The position numbers and the translations under genes are program-made. Below the pieces are notes generated by a model that was not told the DNA's origin, ran no database searches, and worked only from the letters and a program-made list of their open reading frames with translations. A DNA stretch of 64,000 nucleotides from Streptomyces fodineus (GTDB taxonomy: Bacteria > Actinomycetota > Actinomycetes > Streptomycetales > Streptomycetaceae), in the NCBI RefSeq assembly GCF_001735805.1, contig NZ_CP017248.1:9548001-9612000 (forward strand). The letters run 5' to 3'. Below, piece by piece: positions 34,836 to 43,755 of this stretch. Within the stretch, counting starts at the first letter, position 1, and each line of letters begins with the position of its first letter.

Positions 34836-34965
34836 CTGCCACTCATCGTCGTCAGCGACCTGTTCGGCATCCACCCCAACACCGCACACGCCTGGGCCCA
34901 GTACGCGCAGGACAGCTGAGCGGATACGTCGCCGCCTGCCAGGGCGGGAATAGGACCTCGGATCT
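34836..34965 (+). pseudogene. Probable tyrosine recombinase C-terminal scrap
   Basis: LPLIVVSDLFGIHPNTAHAWAQYAQDS followed by a stop, then ADTSPP. This resembles the C-terminal helix-turn-helix tail of some actinomycete site-specific recombinases, where the text normally continues after a Trp in place of the stop. Only about 40 codons, fused directly to the IS5 remnant. Confidence 0.45.
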
Positions 34966-35599
34966 CTGTCGCGGACGAGTTCTAGAGGGCGGGAAGGGGG
35001 GGGGAGGCAGGAAGTGAGGCAGAAGCAAAATCGCTTCCCCAGACGAACTTGCTGCCCGGCAGGAAGGGGGATGCCCGCCGGACCTACGTTCTGGGTTGTA
35101 GACCGCTTCCGCCTCACACGGAGTTAGAGATCAACTCCGTAATGGTCAAGCACCTTCACCATCACAGCCCAGAGGGCTTTCACGCCCAAGGCGACCGCAA
35201 CCCGTGAAGCTGCCTTACGTAACCGACCAGATCTCACCTGGCCAGACTCCGTAGCGACCATTCCTGCACCTCATCTCATTGGGCCGGAACCTACGCGGAC
35301 GACGTAGGCTCCCCCTAGAGCTGGGCCAACGTCATTCCACGCGTCCATAGGCCCCGGCCCTGCCTTGAGATGAGGCTCTTGCATCGTACTCGCGCTCGCA
35401 TGATCGGATCGAGAGCTGGGCCGGACTACCTCGCCGGCGTCAGGACGCTGAATAGCGCAGGGTAGGAGCACTGCGCCCTCACCCGTCGTGCTGGAGGCAT
35501 ATGAACGGGCTGTGGTCAGGGAGGAGCTGACCGAGTTCCGGCGGTGCATCACCAGTACTGTCGCCCCTCACGCCGCCGCCCACCCGGGCGACAAGTGGG
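34966..35599. other. Intergenic, AT-richer, one short hairpin
   Basis: About 630 bases with no credible gene. ACGGAGTT-N7-AACTCCGT (about 35118-35140) is a short perfect hairpin. Base composition is more even than in the flanks, and codon bias is absent on both strands. Confidence 0.45.
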
Positions 35600-35745
35600 T
35601 CAAGCCTCCCCGGCACACCACGAACGCCGAATGAGCCCTGCCCGAAGGACCGTTGCCCACCCCCGGCCTGCGAGACCAGCAAGGGCGGCCGGCCGGAGAA
35701 GCATCCCCGCCACGTCACCTGGGCCGCCATCACCTTCATGACCAG
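35600..35745 (+). mobile_element. IS5-type transposase scrap
   Basis: Across frame breaks the text resembles TNAEWAL ... PLPTPACETSKGGRPEKHPRHV, the opening of another IS5-group transposase (GGRPEKHPR is a common motif there). Too degraded for a firm assignment. Confidence 0.45.
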
Positions 35746-35893
35746 GCGTCTCGCACGGACGGGAGCCATCCCTGACCTGGCTGAGGAAACCGGCGTCGGC
35801 CCACGGCCGAGCGCGACGGGCCGGTCCGGCTCCAACACAGGGGAGTCGGGCCGGCCCGATACTGCCAGACGCCTCTGACAGGCGCGCGGAGTC

Positions 35894-36226
35894 CTAGCTC
35901 TGGAAGAGGATGTACTGGAGGTGCGCTCCACCCGTGGTTGTGCACGGGCCTCCCTTGGTGAAGTAGTAAGGGTGCTGGGCGACGTCCAGGACATAGCCGG
36001 TGTAGACCCCGGGCAGATCTTCTTGCTGTTCGGCAGGTCCATCCAGCCGATGTTGTTGTTGCCGCCGGATGTGCCGTCCCAGTCGTAGCAGTAAGGCGGT
36101 GCGTTGTAGCTGTAGATGGTGACTCCGCCGCTCGGGCAGGAGACGTTGTAGACGGTCGCACTGGCGGGCGTGGCGGCGGCAAGGCCCGCGGTGGCGACTC
36201 CAGCTGCCAGCTTCCGGGCGAGGGAG
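35894..36226 (-). pseudogene. Small secreted protein gene, frameshifted and 5' truncated
   Basis: On the minus strand: RSLARKLAAGVATAGLAAATPASA (end of a signal peptide), VYNVSCPSGGVTIYSYNAPPYCYDWDGTSGGNNNIGWMDLPNSKKICP, then after a one-base shift near 36010 GVYTGYVLDVAQHPYYFTKGGPCTTTGGAHLQYILFQ and a stop. Four Cys suggest disulphides. No start codon survives because the upstream part is replaced at about 36226. Confidence 0.65.
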
Positions 36227-36229
36227 CGA

Positions 36230-36990
36230 TTACAGGTCGCCGACGCGCCTGACTTCGGTTGCGAACTCGCGATGGGTGGGGCTCAACTGGCCGGCCGGAC
36301 CTCTAACCGGAGTCCGGCGGGGTGGCGGCTGGAGGTCACCCGCGGCTGGAACCTCAACAACAGCAGACTGTTCGACCTGTACACGAACCTGTACATTCCG
36401 GCGTTCTTCGATCAGGTCGCCCATGCAAGACCGTCAGGGATCGACCCTGAGTCCCCACCAGCTACCGCTCATCTGCGGGACCTGGCTCGATCCGGCGCCT
36501 TGCCTCCGTTCACCCGCGCGCTTGCCGATGGCCACTCGGGTGCGGTGAGCACGCTGAACCACATCCTCACCAGCTTTCGCGCCACGGCCCTGGACCCCTA
36601 CCGTCGAAGGATTACCTCGGCCGTCGCCATCGCATCAGCCAGGGCACGAGTCCATGCCGCGATCGGCGGCATCGACGACATGCTGAACTCCTTGCATCCG
36701 TCGATCCGCTGGGACGGTCAGAGACTGCGCCTGAACACCATCGTCGAGGCCGAAGAGTCCCTCGAAAGGCGTCCCTTGATCTTCCAGCCCACGGCGTTGG
36801 CCACCCGAATCATGTTCGACCCGCTGGCCGATTCGGTGACGGTCACCTACCCCGCTACCGCGGGCGCCATCCTGCGCGCCCCCGAGTTCCACGTCCCGGC
36901 CCAAGCTCGCAATCAGCCGCAGATCGTCGAACTGCTCAGCTGCAATCAGGACCGAGTGTCGAGTGCCCGATCTGCCGGGGGTGGCTTCCC
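36230..36990 (+). pseudogene. ArsR-type regulator remnant (DUF5937-like domain)
   Basis: The open stretch reads LYTNLYIPAFFDQVAHARPSGIDPE, LRDLARSGALPPFTRALADG, YRRRITSAVAIASARARVHAAIGGIDDMLNSLHPSIRWDGQRLRL and RRPLIFQPTALATRIMFDPLADSVTVTYPA. The order of helices, the LHP-x-IRW-DG-x-LR motif and the late VTYPA strand resemble the N-terminal domain of DUF5937 ArsR regulators. The C-terminal winged helix that should follow is missing, and the 5' end abuts the truncated secreted-protein gene. Confidence 0.5.
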
Positions 36991-37471
36991 GAGGTGCGGA
37001 TCCTGTCAGGATAGGGCTCCCCGCCGAGGCTGTCGGCGCGCCGGGGGAGCGGTCGATGACCGAGCGCGTGGACACGATCGAACGGGTTCCGTTAGCTCTC
37101 GCGCATACGCAGGGCGTCGCCCCGGACGCCTGCTGAACTCGCTCGTTGGAACAGCTGCGGCCCGCAACACCCGGTCTGCTGACGGGCCGCAGCCGTATGT
37201 GTGCAGGCCAGATGGTTGGGACGCAGCACGGGCTGCCGTGTCCCCCTTTGCTGCTACTGGTTGTGCCGCGCCCGCCCCGGCCACCGCCGACGTCGACCAG
37301 GAGCAGGAGCTCGTCCTCGAGGCCCGACCCACGAGGAGGTCATCGACTGGCGCACCCGCGCCGCCCACGGCCACCAGATCGTGTTGGACCACATCGACCG
37401 ATACGGCGAGACGTCGGCCCGGAGGCTGTTCACCGGGGGTGGCGCGGTGCCATGCCGGGTCAGCGGGCGAG
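36991..37471. other. Intergenic with a terminator-like hairpin
   Basis: About 480 bases without a supported gene. It contains the hairpin listed at 37155. Confidence 0.45.
37155..37194. terminator. 11-bp hairpin
   Basis: GCTGCGGCCCG (37155-37165) and CGGGCCGCAGC (37184-37194) are perfect reverse complements. It probably terminated a gene that has been lost upstream. Confidence 0.55.
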
Positions 37472-38167
37472 TCAGGCCGTGGCCTCGACCAGCCGCTTCA
37501 TGCCGGGCTCGTCGGTCACACAGCCCACCAAGCCGAGCGTCCGGGCCAGCGCCAGGTCGTGCTCGTCGTTGACGGTCCAGGCCATCACGTCGATGCCGGC
37601 GGCGCCGCACTTCTCCACGATGGCCCGGTTCAGCTGGCGCAACTCCACGCTGACCAGGGTCGAACCGACCTTCTGAGCGCGGCCGACGAAGGTGTCGCGG
37701 TGCGCGCTGGGGCCTGCCACCAGCACGGTGCGGGCCTGCGGCAGCAGGTTGTGGATCTCGATCAGTGCCACGTCGTGGAACGACAGCACCGAGACCCGGT
37801 CCAGCAGATCGCGGTCGGAGAGCACCTTGGCCAGCGACCGGGCGGCGGCCACGTCCTTGATCTCCGCCTGGATCGGCAGCGTCGGTCCGACGGCGTCCAG
37901 CACCTCCCCGAACGTGGGAATGCGCTCGCCGAGGCCGGCGTCTAGCTCCTTGAGCTTCCGCAACTCCTGGTCGGCGATCGGACCGGCGCCGTCCGTCGTG
38001 CGGTCCAGGGTCTCATCGTGCATGACGACCAGCTGGCCGTCCTTGCTCAGGTGCAGGTCCAGTTCGATGCCGTCCAGCCCCTCGCGTTCGGCCCGCAGGA
38101 AGGAGCGCAGGGTGTTCTCCGGCTCGGCGGCCATGACACCGCGGTGGCCGATGATGAAGAAAGACAC
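37472..38167 (-). CDS. Glycerophosphodiester phosphodiesterase
   Basis: 231 residues, a single GDPD TIM barrel. Catalytic and metal-binding residues are visible: His8-Arg9 in IGHRG, Glu16/Asn18 in EPENT, Glu35 and Asp37 in IELDLHLSKDG, His50 in VVMHDETLDRTT, and the late AWTVN motif. It hydrolyses deacylated phospholipids to glycerol-3-phosphate and an alcohol using a divalent cation. No signal peptide, so cytoplasmic. It stands alone. Confidence 0.92.
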   Translation of the reverse strand: MSFFIIGHRGVMAAEPENTLRSFLRAEREGLDGIELDLHLSKDGQLVVMHDETLDRTTDGAGPIADQELRKLKELDAGLGERIPTFGEVLDAVGPTLPIQAEIKDVAAARSLAKVLSDRDLLDRVSVLSFHDVALIEIHNLLPQARTVLVAGPSAHRDTFVGRAQKVGSTLVSVELRQLNRAIVEKCGAAGIDVMAWTVNDEHDLALARTLGLVGCVTDEPGMKRLVEATA

Positions 38168-38509
38168 TCGGTTGCCGTCCTTGGGTGTGGTGTCCGGGGC
38201 AGCCGTACGAGGGCCGTACCCCCCGGCCGGGCGGCGGGCCCGCCCGTCGGACGCCCAAGCCTACTGGGCCCGTCCTGCCGCGTGCTCGGCCCGCCTCGAC
38301 CGCGCCCCAATGCACAACGCTCCGTTGCTGTTCGCGCTCACCCTGCTCGCCGCCGCCGGAGCCGGACGGGCGGCCTGGCGGCGTAGAAATCAGTGCTGTG
38401 ACCGGGCACAGATCGACCAAGCAACCGTGCACAGGCGTGGGCGTTCCTGACCGAGAAGACAACAGGGCCCCGGCGGCTCCCTCAACCCGACAGCGCCTCC
38501 CCGGGCCGC
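38168..38509. other. Intergenic, nothing recognised
   Basis: 342 bases between the GDPD gene and a degenerate regulator. No gene supported. Confidence 0.4.
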
Positions 38510-38916
38510 TTGATCGACATTGCCCGCAACTACGACCGCGTCTGCCGGCGGGACGAGGGCCTCTTGCACCCCGACGCCACGGAAGCCGAAGTCCTGGCCG
38601 CCCTGCTCGGCATCCGCATTCTCCGGGAAAGGCTTGAGCGCGACGAGTTGAAACTCACCATGCTGGCCGCTGGAGCGCACCAAGCGGATCACCCGGGCAC
38701 GCATCGCGCGGTGACAGGAACTCGGCGACCGCCAGGCCGCCGAGCGGCGACATCTGCAGCCCCAGCGTTCCTGCGCCCGTCCCGACGGCAGTGCGCCTTC
38801 CACGCAGCGTGAACGAGCCGAGTACACCCGGGGGCTTCGCCGCCGGCGCGCCGAACGCCAGTGGGCCCCTGGACCATGCTGTGCGGATCAGACGGGTGGC
38901 TGCGCAGTGACTGACC
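38510..38916 (+). pseudogene. Helix-turn-helix protein of RheA-like type, degenerate
   Basis: IDIARNYDRVCRRDEGLLHPDATEAEVLAALLGIRILRERLERDELKLTMLA, then in other frames ERTKRITRARIA, a stop, QELGDRQAAERRHLQ and SERAEYTRGLRRRRAERQWA. The RQAAERR core is shared with rheA (29951), so this is probably a decayed member of the same regulator group. It is broken by at least one stop and two frameshifts, and its 3' end is cut by the IS5 insertion at 38921. Confidence 0.6.
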
Positions 38917-38982
38917 TTAAGAAGCCATCTCATTTGGTGTGTTCGGTAGGGTCTCGGTGTGGGGATCGTTGAGCGGCTGGTG

Positions 38983-40421
38983 CTTCCCAATGCTGAAGTC
39001 AAGCCGTCGCAGCGACAGGTAGTGCGACTTGATAGCACCGTCGGTCACGGATCAAGGCCCACAGAACGTTGACGCGCCGGCGGGCGAGGGCGAGCACGGC
39101 CTGGGTGTGCCGTTTGCCTTCGGCGCGCTTGCGGTCGTAGAACTGGCGCGAGTTGGGGTCGAACTGGACGCTCACCAACGCCGACGTGTAGAAGACCCGT
39201 TGGAGGCGTCGGTGGTAGCGCTGAGGACGGTGGAGATTCCCGCTGATCTTGCCCGAGTCGCGCGGTGCAGGGGTCACTCCCGCGAAGGCAGCGAGGCGAT
39301 CAGGACTGGCGAACGCATCCAGGCTGCCGCCGACGGCGACGAGGAACTCGGCGCCGAGCACCGTGCCGATGCCGGGCAGGGACTGGATCACCTCGGCGAG
39401 TTCGTGCTCGCGAAACCGGCCCTCAATGAGCTTGTCCGTCTCAGAGATCTTCTCGCTGAGGGCCATCACCTCCTTCGTGAAGGTGAGCACCATCTTCGCA
39501 ATGGCCGTTTCACCCGCGACGGCGGTGTGCTGCCGCTCGGCGGCCTCCACAGCCTTCGTCGCAAGTGCTTCGGATCCGCGGACCTTGCGGTTGCGCAGCC
39601 AGGTGGTCATCCGGCGCTGGCCGGTGCGCCGGATCGCGGCCGGGGTCTGGTAGCCCGTCAGGAGCATCAGCGCTCCGCTGGTCCCCAGGTCGAGAGCCCG
39701 TTCCAGGGCTGGGAACATGCTGGTAAGCAGTGACCTGAGCCTGTTAATGGTGCGGGTGCGTTCGGCGACCAGGTCGACGCGGCGATCGGTCAGCAGCCGC
39801 AGTTCCACGGTGGCGTCATCGTCAGGGCGGATCGGCAGGAGGTCACGCCGCATCCGGGCCTGATCGGCGATGACGCGGGCGTCCCGGGCGTCGGTCTTGC
39901 CCTGGCCTCGATAGCTGTCCGAGGCCCGGTTGACCGCGATGCCGGGGATATAAACCAGCTCCTGGCCGTGGTTGACCAGTAGCGCGATCAGTAGCGCTGG
40001 CTCGCCGCCGGTCATGTCCAGGGCCCAGGTGACGGCACGGCCGTCGGCAAGGTCCAGGACGTCACCGAGGAGCTTCAGCAGCTCCGGCTCGTCGTTGGCC
40101 ACCCGTCGCGACAGCAGCGTGTCGCCTTCACTGTCCAGGACCAGGCAGTGGTGGTGGGTCTTGCCGCAGTCGGTCCCGGCCCATATCCGGCTCATCGTGC
40201 TCCAGCTCGTCGTGCGTGCAGTGCGTACCACGGACGACCTCGCCGGCATTGCTCTACACAGCGACCTGTTCGCATTTCCCAATCGGCGGCCGAGTCGTCG
40301 TGGGGAGTCGGGCGGCCAAGCACCAAAAGCCATGCGCGGCAGCCGGATGAGAGCCACACCCGGCTCCCCTGGGCGCCACAACCCTACGAGTGGCTGGGGC
40401 AGACCCAGGAAGAAGGTAGAG
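38983..40421 (-). mobile_element. IS110 element, apparently intact
   Basis: 1439 bp inserted inside the IS5 transposase gene. The host sequence on both sides shows a shared GC dinucleotide (38982-38983 and 40421-40422), fitting an IS110 core. In transposase orientation there are about 226 bp of non-coding sequence before the gene and only 16 bp after it, as expected for IS110-group elements whose long left end encodes the bridge RNA. No terminal inverted repeats, as is normal for the family. Confidence 0.85.
38999..40195 (-). CDS. IS110 family transposase (intact)
   Basis: 398 residues from the ATG at 40195. N-terminal RuvC-like DEDD domain (WAGTDCGKTHHHCLVLD, the Glu in DMTGGEPALLIALL, and DARDARVIAD), a long coiled middle, and the Tnp_20 domain with QSLPGIGTVLGAEFLVAVGG, FAGVTPAPRDSGKISG and the final GKRHTQAVLALARRR. 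Known IS110 enzymes recombine DNA under guidance of a bridge RNA transcribed from the element's own end. In-frame upstream codons belong to the non-coding end and the host IS5. Confidence 0.92.
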   Translation of the reverse strand: MSRIWAGTDCGKTHHHCLVLDSEGDTLLSRRVANDEPELLKLLGDVLDLADGRAVTWALDMTGGEPALLIALLVNHGQELVYIPGIAVNRASDSYRGQGKTDARDARVIADQARMRRDLLPIRPDDDATVELRLLTDRRVDLVAERTRTINRLRSLLTSMFPALERALDLGTSGALMLLTGYQTPAAIRRTGQRRMTTWLRNRKVRGSEALATKAVEAAERQHTAVAGETAIAKMVLTFTKEVMALSEKISETDKLIEGRFREHELAEVIQSLPGIGTVLGAEFLVAVGGSLDAFASPDRLAAFAGVTPAPRDSGKISGNLHRPQRYHRRLQRVFYTSALVSVQFDPNSRQFYDRKRAEGKRHTQAVLALARRRVNVLWALIRDRRCYQVALPVAATA

Positions 40422-41203
40422 CCGGATGAGTTGTGGGAGTTGTTCCAGCGGGTGGTGCCGGAGGCGCCGACTCGTCCGCAGGGTGGCGGCCGGCGCCGTC
40501 ACGGCGACCGGGAAGTGCTGGCCGCGATCGTGTTCGTGGCCACGTCGGGCTGCACGTGGCAGCAGTTGCCGTCTGCGTCGTTCGGGCCCTCGGGAGCGAC
40601 GGCCCACCGGCGATTCGCCGAGTGGTCGAAGGCCCGGGTATGGGCGAAGCTGCACCGCCTGGTACTCGACGAGCTCGGCTCTCGCGGAGAGCTGGACTGG
40701 TCGCGCTGCGCGATCGACTCCGTGAACATGCGGGCCCTGAAAAGGGGGAACCGACGGGTCCGAATCCTGTCGACCGCGGCAAGTACGGCTCGAAGATCCA
40801 CTTGATCACCGAGCGCACCGGACTGCCCCTTTCTGTAGGGATCTCCGGCGCGAATCTGCACGACAGCCAGGCACTCGAACCGCTCGTGCGGGGAATCCCG
40901 CCCATCCGCTCCCGTCGCGGACCGCGCCGGCGACGTCCGGCCAAGCTGCACGCCGACAAGGGCTACGACTACAACCACCTGCGCCGATGGTTACGCACAC
41001 GCGGCATCCGGCACCGCATCGCCCGTAAAGGCATCGAGTCTTCCGAGCGGCTCGGCCGTCACCGCTGGACGATCGAACGGACCAGGGCCTGGCTCGCCGG
41101 ATACCGCCGACTGCACCGCCGCTACGAACGCAAAGCCAGCCACTTCCTGGCCTTCACCAGCATCGCCTGCACCCTCATCTGCTACCGCCGACTCACCAAA
41201 TGA
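40422..41203 (+). pseudogene. IS5 transposase, interrupted at its 5' end, with frameshift site
   Basis: Frame 1 runs PDELWELFQRVVPEAP ... SRCAIDSVNMRALK; frame 2 continues GPNPVDRGKYGSKIHLITERTGLPLSVGISGANLHDSQALEPLV ... LHADKGYDYNHLRRWLRTRGIRHRIARKG and WTIERTRAWLAGYRRLHRRYERKASHF. The switch falls at AAAAGGGGG (40740-40748), a slippery run as used by IS427 elements for programmed frameshifting. The first eight codons are separated by the IS110, so no protein can be made now. Confidence 0.85.
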
Positions 41204-41214
41204 GATGACGTCTA

Positions 41215-41400
41215 AATGCGTGGCGCTTCGGGAGCGGCCGCGCTGGGAAGCAGTCGACCGGTTCGCGCACGGGGAGGGGAGCGCGGTCATCGCAGTGACC
41301 TGCGGGTCGGTATGCGCTCGGTGCAGCGGTGGCGGAAGGCCTGGTCGACTGGTGTGCCGGGGGCCCTGGCCTCGAAGCCGCTGTTGGGCGTTGAGCTCCA
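41215..41400 (+). pseudogene. IS630 transposase, helix-turn-helix remnant
   Basis: LRERPRWEAVDRFAHGEGSAVIA, then with a frame break RDLRVGMRSVQRWRKAWSTGVPGAL. This is the N-terminal HTH of an IS630 transposase. It starts directly at the IS5 target site, so the IS5 inserted at its edge or within it. Confidence 0.65.
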
Positions 41401-41453
41401 GCCATCCCCCTGCTTTCCGGGCGGCCCGGATCCGCCCGTCGGCGCACGCGCCG

Positions 41454-41948
41454 TCAGCCGTTGGAATGCCTCGCCTGATCGTCCATCCGTTCCCGGCTCT
41501 GGGCGATGGACTGCCGCACCTGCTGCTCGACTTCCTCGGGGTCGAGCCCGAGGGCGCGCCCGATGTGGACGGACCACATCTCGGAGCGCACGGTGGTCTC
41601 GAAAGCGAGGTCTGCACGGATGTTGTCCCGAGCGGCCTGCCGGTTCTGACTGATCATGACGAACGTCGAAAGGAAAATCGCCTCCAGGCTGACGATCATG
41701 GTGAGCAGTCCGAAAGGAAAGGGGTCGAACACCGCGGACTGCCCGAACAGGCCCTCGTTGATCAGGACCCAGCCGGCGAACCAGGCGATGTGCACATAGA
41801 CGAACATCATCGAGCCGGCGAACGCGGTGATCCGGTCCGCGATGTGGTCTTGCAGACCCCGCTGGCGGGCGAAGATTTCCCGTTCGTGCGGCAACCGGAT
41901 CACCGGGCGCCGTGATGGGCCGGCTGGACCGTCATGGTGCGTGCTCAT
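41454..41948 (-). CDS. DUF1003 membrane protein
   Basis: 164 residues with two transmembrane helices (about 42-62 and 80-102) separated by a short loop, the DUF1003 arrangement (ADRITAFAGSMMFVYVHIAWFAGWV, FPFGLLTMIVSLEAIFLSTFVMISQNRQAARDNIRADLAFE). The C-terminal cytoplasmic tail is charged. Function of the family is unknown. Confidence 0.85.
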   Translation of the reverse strand: MSTHHDGPAGPSRRPVIRLPHEREIFARQRGLQDHIADRITAFAGSMMFVYVHIAWFAGWVLINEGLFGQSAVFDPFPFGLLTMIVSLEAIFLSTFVMISQNRQAARDNIRADLAFETTVRSEMWSVHIGRALGLDPEEVEQQVRQSIAQSRERMDDQARHSNG

Positions 41949-42019
41949 GGGTACATACTGCTCGCCGGGACGGCCGACGCGAACGAACGCCTTGGATATG
42001 TTGACGCGAACGCATCAAA

Positions 42020-42215
42020 AGTACCCCGAAAGGAAGCCTGGCCGCTCGTCCGAAGGTGTGATCCGCAGGATCGACCAGATGCCTTCGACCGTATTGAGGT
42101 CGGGCGCGTAGGACGTCAGCTGGTAGACGGTGAGCCAGTCGCGAGCGGCGATGTAGCGGCCCATGCCTGCGGCCAGGTGAGTGTTGGGGTTGCCGGCCCA
42201 TCCGCAAGCGGGGGA
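42020..42215 (-). pseudogene. IS630 transposase, C-terminal remnant
   Basis: Minus strand reads NTHLAAGMGRYIAARDWLTVYQLTSYAPDLNTVEGIWSILR, the last part of the DDE domain (YAPDLNPVE-x-x-W is the hallmark; here NTVE). It faces the opposite way from the N-terminal IS630 piece at 41215 and is likely from another copy. Confidence 0.75.
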
Positions 42216-42435
42216 GACCTGCACCCCGGCCGGCCCGGCATGCCCGGTGCCGCTGCCGTTCGGGGTGTGGCTGTGGCTAGCGTTCCCCGAGCCGTACCTG
42301 CCGGTCCCCGCCTCGGGCGGCATGACCTACGGCGCCCTCCGCGACGACCCGCCCCCGTACGGTGCCCGAGGGCGACGCGGCGGTGCGGTGATAGACCGTC
42401 TCCCCCCAGGCGGTGAACAGCCCGTTCAGTTCGCC

Positions 42436-42625
42436 CAGATGCAATCGGCACGGGGTACGACCTGACCCGTGACCGCGGCATCCTGATCACGGACGAGGAG
42501 CTGAGCAACCTGCCGCGGACGGCGAAGGCGATCGAGATCGATGTCTTCGTGCCGCTGGAGGACGTCGACCCGATCCGCATGGACGCCGCGTACTACCTCG
42601 CCGCCGACGGGCAGGTCGCCGCTAC
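42436..42625 (+). pseudogene. Ku (non-homologous end joining) fragment
   Basis: GTGYDLTRDRGILITDEELSNLPRTAKAIEIDVFVPLEDVDPIRMDAAYYLAADGQVAAT matches a central segment of bacterial Ku, including the TAK-x-IEI and DPI strands. No start, and the protein ends after about 60 residues; the ring-closing C-terminal part is missing. A relic of a Ku gene, possibly an extra copy as is common in Streptomyces arms. Confidence 0.7.
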
Positions 42626-42792
42626 TGGCAGGGGCGGATATCAGACGTTGTGCAATGGGGGCGGCTCGTTCACGAGTTTTGACAGCACCTGGGTGCATGA
42701 CCCGCCAGCATCAAGATGGTCTCGGGAAAAAGTGCTGGTCATGCCGCTGAAAGGTTTTGCGCGTGCTGGCGTCCGGATGATGAGGTGGCACG

Positions 42793-43755
42793 GTGATCAA
42801 CCACGATGAGGCGGGGTCCGTCCGACCGTTGGCACTGGCTTGGGTGAGCCGGCATCTGGAGGGCGGCGAACGGGTCGTCAGGACCGAGGCGCTGCATGGC
42901 GGTATCACTGCGGAAATGTGGAGGCTGACGATCGGCACGCGGGACGGAGGGGCCCGTGACCTGGTGCTGCGGAGCTTCGTCGACCCGTTCTACGTGGAGC
43001 GCGCCGAGGACTGGCTGAAAAGGGAGGCTGGCGCCCTGACACTGCTGGCGGGGACCGACGTGCCGGCTCCTGCACTCGTCGCGGTTGATCCGACCGCCGC
43101 GCAGTGCGAGTATCCGTCGCTCCTGATGACACATCTGGCGGGGCGGACGGTCCTCGACGATGAGGGATTGGAGACGCGCGTCCCTCTGCTGGCCCGTCAA
43201 CTTGTGGCGATCCACGCGTTGCGACCCGCCGAGCGGCCCCGGGAGTATGTGGCGTGGACAACCGCCGACACCGTCGTGGTTCCGAAGGGTGCCGACGCGT
43301 CGGCATGGGCCGGGGCGATCGACGTGATCCGCGAGCCCGCACCGCCTTATGAAGGGCGGTTCCTGCACCGGGATTTCCAACCCGGCAATGTGCTGTTCGA
43401 CGTGCTGCCTTCAAGGTCAGCGGGTGCGCGGATCACCGGCGTCGTCGACTGGGCGGCTACTTCCTGGGGCCCGGCGGATCTCGATGTGGCGCACTGCTCC
43501 ACGAATCTCGCGCTGCTGCACGGCCCGGCGTGGGGTCAGCGGTTCGCCGGGGCGTATGAGGAGGCCGGCGGGGTGCTGGCCGCGGCCGCGAGCGAGCGGC
43601 TGTACTGGCGGGTGCGGGACGGACTGGCGTGCTCAGAAGAAGTGCGGTTGGTGGCGCAGGCATGGCGGGAGGCAGGAAGGACAGAGCTGACGACGCGAGC
43701 CGTGGAGGAGCGGCTGGAGGCCTATGTCACCGCCCTGATGGACGCGCTGGGCTGA
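42793..43755 (+). CDS. APH family phosphotransferase
   Basis: 320 residues from a GTG at 42793 after GAGGTG. Kinase-like fold of the aminoglycoside phosphotransferase superfamily: N-lobe with GGITAEMWRL, catalytic loop HRDFQPGNVLF, and the metal-binding Asp in GVVDWAATSWGPADLDVAH. Many members phosphorylate small molecules other than antibiotics (choline, homoserine, hydroxy metabolites), so resistance should not be assumed. It stands alone. Confidence 0.88.
   Translation: MINHDEAGSVRPLALAWVSRHLEGGERVVRTEALHGGITAEMWRLTIGTRDGGARDLVLRSFVDPFYVERAEDWLKREAGALTLLAGTDVPAPALVAVDPTAAQCEYPSLLMTHLAGRTVLDDEGLETRVPLLARQLVAIHALRPAERPREYVAWTTADTVVVPKGADASAWAGAIDVIREPAPPYEGRFLHRDFQPGNVLFDVLPSRSAGARITGVVDWAATSWGPADLDVAHCSTNLALLHGPAWGQRFAGAYEEAGGVLAAAASERLYWRVRDGLACSEEVRLVAQAWREAGRTELTTRAVEERLEAYVTALMDALG

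Larger units (their letters stand above)
38921..41212 (+). mobile_element. IS5 element (IS427-like) interrupted by an IS110
   Basis: Ends are 19-bp imperfect inverted repeats (left GAAGCCATCTCATTTGGTG, right GACGTCATCTCATTTGGTG as its reverse complement; 17 of 19 match) flanked by TAA on both sides (38918-38920 and 41213-41215), the TNA-type duplication of the IS427 group. Removing the IS110 (38983-40421) leaves 853 bp, the normal size. The transposase start (VGIVERLV, from the GTG at 38959) joins PDELWELFQR at 40422 in frame, which proves the nesting. Confidence 0.9.

Noticed and set aside
34966..35599. Possible tRNA or small RNA in the AT-richer stretch
   Set aside because: One short hairpin only; no cloverleaf or conserved RNA motif could be made out by eye.
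42793..43755. APH-type kinase as an aminoglycoside-resistance gene
   Set aside because: The superfamily motifs are present but nothing specific to known resistance enzymes is visible.
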